Shown here one piece after another: positions 51,228 to 62,141 of a stretch of DNA of 64,000 nucleotides. This DNA is from Motacilla alba alba. Taxonomy: Eukaryota; Chordata; Aves; Passeriformes; Motacillidae. The notes under the pieces were generated by a model. That model did not search any database. It had not been told where the DNA came from and saw only the letters and a list, made by a program, of their open reading frames with translations. The position numbers were made by a program, and so were the translations under genes. The stretch is from contig NC_052028.1 in the NCBI RefSeq assembly GCF_015832195.1, positions 4,073,501 to 4,137,500 on the forward strand. Direction: 5' to 3'. Each line of letters begins with the position of its first letter. The stretch's first letter is position 1.

Positions 51228-54200
51228 CCCCATGGTGAGGTTCTTCAGGCTTGCACGAATAATCTGTGAGAGCCCTGCAGCAGGGACAGCCTGGGGAGGA
51301 TTCAGCACAGAGCCCAGCGTGGCTGTGGTGGTGTTTGCACACCTGGGGCCAGACAGACACTGTTCCAACAGGGCAATTTCTCAGTGATGCTGACTTGGGT
51401 GGGGTTGAGGGGCTGTAACCCAGTGTAGAGTTTGGCTTTTGCTGTGTCAGAGTCCGTGCCTGGTTTGTCAGGCTGGTCCTGTGTGCAGATGTAGCTCTTT
51501 GGCTCTATTAACGCACACGTGGGTCCCCATTAATGTGGGAAATTTAGGACTCCTGAAGTACTGACTAATAGGATTCAGCAGAAGCTGTTAATTGTTTACA
51601 TTACACACGTATTTATAAATTCTACAAAATACTAAGTACACACTTCTTGATTGGTGCCTTTGTCTTGTTCACTTGTTTTCTGCCTGTATTTCTCAGAGTA
51701 GCGATTGGTTACAGCCCAGGTGTTGCACAGTCCTCTGTTACCCAGTTCTTGCAGTCTTGGTATTTGGTTTCTCAGCCTCTTCTTTCCTAATTTAGCACAA
51801 TTTAAGTTTCAACAGTCTTGATGAATCCTTGAGGCTTTGCTAACAAACTTAGAAGCAGGCTGGCTGGTGCACACCATGGCCTAACCTTTATAAATACATT
51901 GCAACACCCCCTGTGCATCCCTCAACACACAAATAAATCCCCGAGCTGGAACTGCAAAGGGAGAAGGACTTGGAAGGGACTCTAAGCAGCCTGCCCTCAT
52001 CCACACGAGCCAGGAGAAAAAACTCCTCTCTCTGCCTCCACGTGCTGCTCTGCCCTGGCCTCCCTTCTCTCCCAGGGTCAGGGTCAGGGGACAGGCAAGG
52101 GAACGTCAGCTCAATGCCAAGATTTTGTGTAGAAAAAAATCAGTGCAGCAAAATGCTGTTTGTGTGAGGTGGTTCTGCCTTGAGCTTTCAGTCTAATAAA
52201 TTCTCCTGGAGTGTGTGTTTATGTGATCTGGGGTGTTTTATTTTCGTTTGATTGTTTTAACCATACTGAAAATGCCTATTAATGAATGTCGGAGAAGCAT
52301 TTTCCACTCATAGTAAAACAAAAGAGAAAGCCTTTAGGGATGAGAGGCAATGGGTGGCCACATAAAATGAGTAGATCTGTATTTATGTGTGGATTTTTAG
52401 GGCAAACACCAGTGTAAGCAGTAAGTGGTTATAATTTCATATAAAGCTCCCAGAGCAGAAAAAAAAAATACAGAAATCACAATACTTTCTTCCATGTGCT
52501 TATTCTGTAAAATTTACCATGCACCAGTCAGACTTGTGTTACCTGCTTTTTGCCCTTTCTGTTGTAGTAGGTGTAAAGAAAACAGAGATTTACATGTAGA
52601 AGAGCATAAAATGAAAGGCTTAGGGAGGGATTACTGCCCCAGTTGCTGGCTGAAGGCATCGAGGCAGGAACACACCCACCACAGGCCCTGTAAAAACCCA
52701 CTCATGTAGTGTGGCAGGCCCTAATGAGGACTCTTAACAATAAAGCAAACTCTGAAGAAGTATTTTGATTTTTGTTAGGCCAGCAAGAAAGCAGATGTTG
52801 AGCAGCTTCAGGCATTCCCTGTGTTTGAGCAGTTCAGGGATGGGGAGCTGCACCCACAGGTGGGCACTGACACATTCATCCTCCTGTCAGTGTGGATTAC
52901 TCCCCCTCACTGTGGTTTTACTACTGTTTTCCTGGTCTAGTTCTAAATGAGTGACCAGACTTCCAATCTGTCTTTTCCTAGGGTAAAGGAGAAGTTTTTA
53001 TTGGCATTTAATCTGAATTTCAGGCTCTTGTTCTTATGTTTGCCTGGTCCTGTTGCACTAATTTTTCTTCCTCTGTGGTTTTTCTGCCTTTCAGGTGATT
53101 GCTGGTTCCTGTAACTCTGCTTAATCACGTTCTGTTTAACCAGATCTTAATTTTCTGCATCCCACCATTTCTGATTGAACCAGTTGACGTAGTTGGCCAC
53201 AGCTGAAAATCCTTATTGTAAATTTCCTTGTGATTTTCTGTCATCTGTTATCCTTGAGGCTTTCTTGGCTCTGAGTGTACTCAGAAATGGCTTTTTGGGT
53301 TTCTTTTGTTGTCCAAGAACATGAGCAGAGATTGTCCTGGAGGTTGATTGCCTTATTTTCTCCTTTCCTTTGGAGATGATGGATTTGATGAAGTTGCTAT
53401 AAGCAGGCTAAGATGAAAAGAAGAATAAAGCCCCTCCTGTTAATAGAAATGATCTAATGCCAGACTGATTTGGGAATTAGATTGGGGTTAGATTAGTGTG
53501 TAGGGTAAGTGCACAAACACTGTTGTGTTAAGGTTATCCCAAAGCTCTCTGGCCCCCGTGGTCCCTGGGGTTCCCTCCTCATACTGCTGAGAAGCTCTGA
53601 AATAAATATTGTGCTCTTGCTCACACAGTGGCCATGCTTCACTCGTTTAGTAGACAGAAAAATTCATGTGCATGTTTGATTCTGAAATCACTGCTGCCTG
53701 CCTGGGTTACCTGCCCACTATCAGATTGATTTCACAAAGGATTGCTGGTGTCTCTGAGCTGGGAAACCTTGCAGGGGAAACTTTTCAGATCTTCCACAAG
53801 CAAAACGGATTACACTGACATTTCTGCTGAAATGGTGTGTATTTCAGTGGGAGACCTTTTATCAGCAGAGAGCTGTTGCAAACCAAATGCCTGCATCCTT
53901 AACAAACAGGGATGTGCCAGCAGAAGGTTCTTCCAAGGGACTGGGACTCTTCCAGCATCCTTAGCTCTATTTATTTCAGAAACCCAGAGAGCTTTTTGGA
54001 GAGATTTTTTAAATCACATAATCTCCACCTCATGTTAGGCTTCATTGGGTTTCTGTTTGTAATGATTGTATTTTTTTATCTATACAAATGCCCAGTCTTT
54101 ATAACTTTCTCTACAGAGTTCATATTGAAAAAGAGGCTCTGACTTTGGATAGCCTGAAAGGGAAAGTTTTATTGAAACTGCAAAATGTGCTTTGAAATAA

Positions 54201-55920
54201 ATAGGCACTTAAATATTTTGAAGGTACTAAAAGCACTGTTCTCATTCATGAACACTGGTTTAATTAGAGACTACATCGGAAATATTCAGTGTTGGATTTA
54301 CATCAAATACATTGGGTTGTATTTTATGTATAGAGCCAACCCTCAGCAAAATTAACTATTTTCAGGGTCCCTAATTTTCTTCTGCATCTCCCAAAATGTT
54401 CACACAATGGTATGGATCAGTCACTTGTAACCTTGGAAGCTCTAGAGCACCTGTCCCATCCTGTTTGGCACCTCTGGACTCATTTCAGACATGTGCTGTG
54501 TGAATTGACTGGTGATGGATTAATGACATACCTCCTGTCATTGATTAAAAGCCTGAAAGACCATTGAAACCCAAAGTGCTTATGTAAGGAGAGGTTTGGA
54601 AGGGCAATCAGGATTTGCATGGTAATTAATATAATTACAAAATAAACCTCAAATGTCCACAGAGAATTAAATTCCATACTCATAGGAAAAGAACCAGAGT
54701 TTTTAAGAAATAATATGATGAATCCTTGCACTTTGACTTTGACAGGCATATTCTTGATTACTAGCTGGAGAGGTAATGGAAGGTGTATTATACCCTGGAG
54801 GGTCATAAATCTTTCTGATTGAAATAAAATGAGGCTTAAGAGAGCAGAGTTTGCCTAATTTGCTATAAATTGACAATTGTGATTTATTAACAAGGACAAG
54901 AAAGTCACTAAGAAGTGCTGCTGCCATGGCCAATTATTGTTTAATCAGATGCCAGATGAAGCTAGACTGGCATAGGACATAACTATATAGTGGGTTTTAA
55001 ATATTGTCTGTATTTTTACTTCTGATTGTAACCCTGAGAAAGTTTGCAGAGGGTGCTAAATCAGCTGAGTGATGGGCGGGGCAGCACAAGAACAATATCA
55101 GTTCTTCTTTTCATAACCTGCTTTCTGTGCCATCTAGCAAATAGTATTTCTCATGTTTATGAGCAGCAGGCAACTCTGTTGTAGTATGGATGTGTCAGTG
55201 TAAGTACACCTGTGCAAACAGAGATGCTGAACTGAAAAAATAATTTTGATTGTTCTAGGTAAATTTGGATTTGTATTAAAAAACTTTTATTCCAAACTAG
55301 AGGTGGATGAAATAAATTGTTTTTTCATGTTAAATTAATTGGCTCCTGAAGGCACATTTTTATTACCCCATTAGGATGGGAGACTGAAGAGAAAGAATTA
55401 ATTCATGCCCAGTGTGAGTGGGGATTTATCCCTGAGGTGTGGGTCTCTGTAGCAAGGTCTGTGTTCAGAAGGAGGAGTCACAAGTTTTTTTGTGAACAGC
55501 AGATGATCAAAATCTCTCAACTTCCACCTGGCAATCTAAAAGCAGTCTGATCCAAAATTGCTGTGATATTTTCCATGCCTTGCCAAATAATTTGTAGATA
55601 TGCCTGAGCAGATGGATCTAACGCAGGCCCTGCCAGCTCTTCTGCTTGTTTGACCTTGCCAATGAGCATCAGATACATCTTTTCCAGACTGAGGCTTAGC
55701 CACTATGTCCATGGCCAGAAAGAGCATGAACAAGGAAAAGAGTATCACCTGGATCTGCTGAAGAGCTTCCCACTGCTGAGTGTGGACAGCAGGCTGTCAG
55801 CTGTCTGCATGTATCTGAACATCAGTTTCAAATGGCCTCACTGGTAAAATAACACTCCTTCCCAATGCTGTGCTGTTCAGCCCTCCCTTTAATAGAACTC
55901 AAGTCAATTTTATATTTGGA

Positions 55921-55948
55921 AGTTTACACAGTTTACACACAGTTTACA
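55921..55948 (+). repeat. Three-fold AGTTTACA short tandem repeat
   Basis: Three near-tandem copies of agtttaca with spacers of one and three bases. Low-complexity, intronic. Confidence 0.85.
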
Positions 55949-58900
55949 GCATCTCTAATTATTTGGTAGCATTCCCTTCCCCAAGCTGTGTTTGCAGGGA
56001 TCCATCAAGTCCCTCATGCTGCAGTGAGCACCACATGCCCTGCTCGCTTCCATAACTGCTGTCAGCCTTGCAGGACATGTAAAACTTCTTTTTATGATCC
56101 CATTATAGCAAATACTGGGTTTCCCTGCCTTGAAAGGCTCTGAAATATACAACCATGAATAGAACTTGAGAGAATTTTTCCTACCAAACTTGTAGCTTAG
56201 CGTGTTGGCTGCGAGGCTGAATTTATAGTATTGTGTTTCCTCGGTTAATTATGCAAAATTCTTCTTGTTCCCTCTTTGTATTTATGGCTGCTAAATGTGT
56301 TTATTACAGGGGAAACTGCTGAATGCTTCATTCTTTTTTCCCAGCTTAATTTTCTAGTGGAATTGAAGTTGATGTGATAAACTTTGTTCCTGAGACATCA
56401 CATTCCCTTCATGCCCTGGAAAATTTCAATTTACCCTCCAATTTTTACTATTTTTGGTAGAGGGATGAAGGTTTCAAGTGATAAAAGAAGTCACTGGTAA
56501 AAAATGCTATTAGGTCAAAATTAGCATCAGTTTATACTTTATTGGATAGCTGCATGGCACAGCTTCAGAACTTTGATCAAAGTTCTCACTTTACTAAGCA
56601 TGAAAGAAGTAAAACTCAAAGGAAAAAGCTGCATTCAGAAGTTCAGACTGAATTCTCTTTCTGTGCTGGATGTCTGTGTCTTCTACTGCTTCTGGACTTT
56701 TCCCCCGCTCCTTACCTCTTGTCCCATCTCATATTTTTCATACAAAGCATCAGGAAATCACTGTTGCACACCACATTTAGCCCTTCCCTCTGCTGTTGGA
56801 TCCTGCAGGTCTGAATTTAAGGGGAAGTCTCACTGGCATATCCAGGTGTAGCAACACTCAAGTGTGTGCATCAACCTAGATCAGAATAATTCAGAAAATG
56901 ATAAAATCCTTGCCACGCTGTGGGAGCAGAGCACAGCTCAACAAAGTGGCTGCCTTTGTCCATTTAGTCTTCATTTCCCAGGATTAGGAGGTCGAAATGT
57001 TAAAGCTGGCCGATACTTGTAGGTTGGAATAACATTCCTGGGTATGCTCATGGAACACAGTGTTCTTCTCAGTTATCTTCCTGCGCATTTTCCTTCCAGC
57101 CTGTCATGAAGTGGAAGATTTACTAAGCCTTTTCCCTTAATGTAAGGGTTTCTTATTAACTTCTGACCAGGAAACCCATAAGACAAGTGTTTAAATGTTT
57201 GTGAGACTGAGGGTTGGATGTGGATGCATTACTCCCACAATTAGGAATGTAAAGGACAGAGTGTGCAGTAAGTGTCTTTGTAGATGTAATTTTGTCTGTT
57301 TTCCCTAAAAGCTTTTGCTGTATTTAGACCTTGATAATTAAGTTGTTTATGAAAATTTCCTGGTTCTTAATTTAAAGTCTCTATCAGCTATATTTGTCTT
57401 CATTTAGTATTTTTGCTAAACACATGAATGCTACCATCTGTTCTCCACATATACCATCTAACTAAAATTTATTATGAGCACATTGTATGTTGTTAACAAG
57501 TCGAATAAACTTTGGTATTTCTGTTGTAGAGCTCATTTTTCCAGCATGCTGTGAAACACTGTAGTCATTGAACAGGGCTGTAATTAGCTGCAAAGAGGTC
57601 TCCCTATTCACAAACCAGTGGGGCTGGATAGATTCCTGCCTGTCTGCAGGTGTCTCCCTGGCTGCCTGGGTCATGTTTCTCCTGCAGTCAGCAGTGATGG
57701 TTTTATACACCAGGAGGTTTCCACCTTCTGCCTGTGGCGTGGTGGTGTTCCCACCCCTTATCTGTGCCCTACTGCTGATAAAAACAGGAAGAAGGATCAC
57801 ATTGGGATGGATAAGTTCAAACCTCTGCCACGTGGGTGTGAATGAAACTCTTGATCTACACAGACAATGCTTATTCTTGAAAATTATTGAAAAAATTATT
57901 GCAGTGGTTGAAACAGTGTCAAGGCAAATGAATGCTTCTTTTACTCTATTATCCCTTGTTCTTCCTGCTGAGGGTTCTTATTAGGTTTTGCTACTTGTTA
58001 TTGGGTGTTTTATTGATCATGATATAATGTTCCCAGTATTGGATCCTTGTAAAAGCTGGAATTTGGCACAGCAGTGCTGAGGAACAGCTTGTAGATATAG
58101 CAATGCTCAGTATGGGTAATTTCAAACAAAAAAATTATTCTTTCTAGGTATGGTGACTAGTTCTGTTCTCATTCACTGAAGCATGGAGGTGGAGCAGCCC
58201 AGATTAAGTTTGGACCAGCTGAGGTACTTCAGCTTTAAAGGGACAGCTGGACTCTGATACACGTCTTCTCATAAGTTGCAGAAATTTCCTGTTTCAATGC
58301 CTAAACCTTTCCACTCCTACAGAAAAATTAGAGAAAATATATAAAAGTGTTTTGGATCTGATGCCTTCCTATCAGCCTAGACAAAAATTTATTGTGTCCT
58401 AAAAAAGCTCTAGAAGTAAAATATTGCACACAGAGGGACCTTCATCCTCCTTCTGTGAATTGCTGAGTCCTATCTTCTTGCCTGTCCTTGAAACAAGTCT
58501 GCACCTCTATTTCTGCTTCAGACCTCATTAAAAGGCTCTTTAGTCTTGAAGCAAATAGACAATATTCTCCTTTGTAACAATAGTTATTTCCAGGCAATGT
58601 AACTCGAGGAGTATTTCCCAACTCACAGATAAATTAATTTTAGTGATGCTTGACAGCAATTCCATTTTTCCAGTAAGAAGTCTTACAGTAAATTGAGACT
58701 GGAGAATTGCGTTATTCATTTGAAAGATGTTTCTAGAATGTCTTTAAGCTCTTCTGGGTAGTGACAGTCTCATACAGAAATAAAATGGCCTTGCTTTGCT
58801 GTAGATTTATTAGTACTACTAATTTCTGCAGCTTCTCTCCTCTCAGAGTTGCTTGTTTTCCAAAGTCTTCCTTGTTAGAGAAGTTGTGCTTGGTTTGTGG

Positions 58901-59462
58901 GCTCGCAATGTGCTATTGATGAAGTCAGCTCTGAGAAGATAATCCTCAGAGAAGGATTAAATGTTGTTTGCCCATTTATTACAATGAGTAAACTGAGTCA
59001 GAGAGACTCTGATTGTCTTAAAGGCACATAGCAACTCATTGTTACAGTTGTCTGGTTCAGCAGCACATTCTAATGGGTTTCCATGCTGCCTGAGGCCCAA
59101 GAAGCCAATAATTCAGCCATGTTCAGTACAGAAATGAGAGCAGAATTTGTCATGCGAAACTTCATGCGCCAGTGCAAGAGACTGAAGGGGCCTTGCTCTC
59201 ATTTTAACATTTATCTTTATTAAATTTTTACAAGAACATTCAAATTAATCTGAGTAATTATAGGCGAAGTGATGGGCCTGTTTTACATGGTGTTCAACTG
59301 TGACAAAAACCTTCAGAAAAACAGATGCTTTGCTGCTTGCTCCGCTTGGCTGCCAAGGGATTAATATTTTAATGATGCAGGGGTGAAGAGTTTGTATGAA
59401 ATAGAAGAAGCTGATGTTAGTGAAGTAGCTATTTAATAATCAATTCAGGGACACAGGAAAAG

Positions 59463-59832
59463 TATAAAAAGCAAAAGCTTCCAGCTTCACTCCAAGAAGG
59501 GGGTGAACGCCCAGGATTCAGGGCACAGATGGACGAGGGATGGGCAGTGCTGGAGCAGGGTGGGAGCGGATCAGTGTCACCGCTCCGCGGTTCACATCCG
59601 CAAAGCGCTGCGGGCCACATGGTGCCAAAATAAAACCTGCGTGAGCTTCCCTCGGTGCCATCCCAATCCCTGCCTGAGCCATTTGGAGACTGGGGATTTC
59701 AGATGGAGAAGGACAGGCTGCTTGGCACACGGAACACGGATGGAGCAGAACGCCTCTGTGCCAGGCCTTGGGTGAGCGCCGTGCATGCTGCCGGCACTGC
59801 TGCGCTGGGGGATGAACTCACTGCCAGGCACG
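59463..59832 (+). promoter_or_regulatory. CpG-rich patch with TATA-like box and AATAAA (internal promoter or solo-LTR-like)
   Basis: TATAAAAA at 59463-59470 is followed by a patch with 19 CpGs by my count between 59509 and 59832, in an intron otherwise poor in CpG. AATAAA lies at 59629-59634, about 165 bp after the TATA-like box. The pair recalls the TATA-R-poly(A) layout of an LTR. The CpG density alternatively suggests an internal promoter or enhancer. No terminal TG...CA inverted repeat, target duplication or viral coding sequence was found. Assignment is tentative. Confidence 0.3.
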
Positions 59833-60022
59833 GTGGCCAGGGCTCTCTGGTGGCTTTTGGAAGTGTTTCTCCTCTGATGCAGCCATGGAGAAGTCTGTCC
59901 CTCTTTCCTCGTATTTGCAGGAATTTTAAAATGCAAAGCTGCGTCTCCTCACTCTGGGGAATGCTGGAGACAGAGCCTCAGGAAATACAGCTTTGTTAAC
60001 AAAGCTCCTCTGTGGTGGTGGA

Positions 60023-60068
60023 TGAAATTATAATATAAAAAGTATAATATATGTATATATATACATAC
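60023..60068. repeat. TA-rich microsatellite with 18-bp palindrome
   Basis: AT-only stretch including the perfect palindrome tatgtatatatatacata at 60050-60067. It ends a few bases before the 5' end of the CR1 fragment. Confidence 0.9.
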
Positions 60069-60071
60069 TGC

Positions 60072-60803
60072 TGGAGGCAAACAGTATGAGGCTCAATAAG
60101 GTCAAGTGCTGGGGCCTGTCCTTGGGTCACTACAACCCCTGCAGCTCCAGGCTGGGGGCAGAGGGGCAGGAAAGCTGCCAGGCAGGAGGTGCTGGTTTCC
60201 AGAGACTGAGCATGACCCCATGTGCCCAGGTGGGCAAGAAGGCCCGTGGCAGGTGGCTTGTACCAGAATCAGATTGTCTCCCTGTACTCAGCACTGGTGA
60301 GGCCACTCGAGTACTGTGTCCAGCTCTGGCCACCATCACTGCAAGACATTGAGGGGCTGGAGCGTGTCCAGAGAAGGGAATGGAGATGGGGAAGGGTCTG
60401 GACAGTCCCAAGGAGTGGCTGACGGATCAGGGGGGCCCAGCCTGGAGAAGAGAAGGCTCAGGGGGGACATTGTCCCTCTCCACAAGTCCCTAACAAGAAG
60501 GTGCAGCCAGGTAGGGGTCAGGCTCTGCTCCCTGGCAGCTGGCAACAGGACAAGAGGAAGTGGCCTCAAGCTGTGCCAGGGAAGGTTCAGGTTGGATTAT
60601 CAGGAAAAACTTCTTCACTGAAATGGTTGCTAGGCGTTGGAACAAGCTGCTTAGGAAGGGGATGGAGTGATGATCCCTGAAGGTGCTCCAGAAACAGCTG
60701 GGTGGGGTGTGGCACTCGGTGCTCTGGTCTGGTTGTCACGGTGGTGATCAGTCAAAGGTTGGGTTTGATCCTGTAGGTCTTTTCCAGACTAGTGATTCTG
60801 TAA
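60072..60803 (+). mobile_element. CR1 LINE retrotransposon, 5'-truncated 3' fragment
   Basis: About 730 bp in sense orientation match the 3' part of avian CR1 elements as I recall them. The landmarks, in order, are aataaggtcaagtgctgggg, tgcccaggtgggcaagaagg, ctgtactcagcactggtgag, tggagcgtgtccagagaagg, cagcctggagaagag, acaggacaagaggaagtggc, ggaaaaacttcttcactg and tcctgtaggtcttttcc. The translation around 60273-60400 keeps the end of the CR1 reverse-transcriptase ORF ([21 protein letters not shown]), with small deletions. The octamer repeat typical of CR1 3' termini is degraded (gtgattctgtaata). The copy is 5'-truncated and non-autonomous, as most CR1 copies are. Confidence 0.93.
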
Positions 60804-62043
60804 TAATCCGTGCACCTCAACTTCTTCACAATGACTTCTCTGTTCTTCTCATGATGGCCACATGTCCTGCCTGCTGCAAAGTACTGAAGCTTTCAGTGGT
60901 ATTTGGAGGACTGACCCATAGGATGTGGGTCCTGCCAAGCACCAGGAATGGACAGACCAGATCAATTGAGCCCTTTAGTAAAGTTCACACTCATAAGCTG
61001 ATTTGGGTTTTTTATGCCTTGGTTAGGCTTAAAAAAGCACCAATTTCAAGACAAGCACTCTAGAGACAAATTAAGACAAAAAACCAGCTACCTGGACTGA
61101 ATCTCCCAAGATATTTTTCTCCTCTTGACTGAAGTAATCTACCAGCTTTCCAGTAGATGAGCTGGCAGAGGTTCCCTGCTAGCAGGATCTTCAGCAGGAA
61201 GAGCAGAGTGATCTCTTGAACTTCTTGTGATTGCTCGGATCCTTTGAGTATTGAGGCTTTTGGGTGGCTTTACCCTACTGTGGCAGTAACTGAAAAGCTA
61301 AACCAAGCTCTTCAATGTATTTGCCAGTTTTACAAATAGCTTGTCCTTATCAGCAGAATATAATGAGCAGAGAAATATGTTTATGCCTTGAAGGGCCAGT
61401 AAAAAGTCAGTAGCAGTGGAGGTTGCTCAAGCTGGTGAGGTTCAGTCAGAACTGAGGTGTATTCTAGGGAAATCTTAAAGAATGGAACTGAGTCAATGAT
61501 GAAATCTTGGTGTGTTCTGTGCAGAAATTCAAGCTCAGCTCCCAGCACACAAAGGGCCTCTCCCCCGTGGGTTCTGACTCTGGTAACAAGCAGCATGTGC
61601 TGTTGCAGGGTTTAACTGAGTGCCTGGTAAATGCAGTTGGTGAGTGCTGACTCCACGTGGGCCTGTGCTCACTGTGTGTGGCCTTCTGCTTACCTTTGGT
61701 CCTGAGTCATTATTTTCATTGTAACTAACATTAAAGTGTGTTGGAATGATGGTGAAACCAGCTGTTTCCTTAAAACACTCCAGTGAAAGAGTTCATTACA
61801 GTCTTGAACCTGAAGTGATCCTGAGACACCCACCAGTCCCATTGGATAAAGCAGCTGCCCTGCCAAATTCTCCCTGAAGTAATGAATAAATCTGATCATC
61901 AATAAAGAACATGAGGGGATGTCATGGGTCTGAAGACCACAGACCTCTTGTAAGTGGTGCCACGTAGAGTGAAGGAACAAGAGACCCTGATTCAGATGTC
62001 ATGAGTCTTACTAACATTGTTTCTTTTGAATTTTCCCAAATAG

Positions 62044-62141
62044 GGTCGAGACTGCAGTGTGCCCATTAATTCCTGCATTCAGAATCCATGCCAGAATGGA
62101 GGGACCTGCCACCTCACGGAGGCAAATAAAGATGGATTCAG
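62044..62141 (+). CDS. SLIT3: SLIT3 exon: end of EGF1 and first half of EGF-like repeat 2
   Basis: 98-bp exon, residues 463-495. The acceptor is ttcccaaatag, the donor is gtagta at 62142, and the phases are 0 in and 2 out. It reads [20 protein letters not shown] then [12 protein letters not shown]. Cys466 closes EGF1; Cys473, Cys478 and Cys484 are the first three cysteines of EGF2. The rest of EGF2 (expected to start near C-x-C) is not found before 64000, so the next exon lies downstream. IQNPCQ and TCHL agree with SLIT3. The exon stands 15.3 kb from the previous one. Confidence 0.95.

Larger units (their letters stand above)
46761..62043 (+). other. SLIT3 intron, 15.3 kb, inside EGF1
   Basis: The largest intron of the window. 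It contains T13 at 49823-49835, a 26-bp-period tandem duplication (51182-51227), a three-fold AGTTTACA repeat (55921-55948), a CpG-rich patch with promoter or LTR-like signals (59463-59832), a TA-rich palindromic stretch and a CR1 LINE fragment (60072-60803). No protein-coding gene was recognised. The 158-codon minus-strand frame at 49299-49775 and the 138-codon frame at 57568-57984 look like chance. Confidence 0.9.

Noticed and set aside
51240..52150. Possible LTR or CR1 remnant
   Set aside because: It contains scattered TATA- and AATAAA-like words and a cttggaagggact stretch recalling CR1 ends, but no ordered match to any element could be traced.
57568..57984. 138-codon + strand frame with hydrophobic stretches
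   Set aside because: The apparent membrane segments come from T-rich intron sequence; no homology and no supporting splice or promoter signals.
3556..62141. Assignment to SLIT2 or SLIT1
   Set aside because: Paralogue-informative stretches ([48 protein letters not shown]) agree with SLIT3 as remembered. A formal phylogeny would be decisive.
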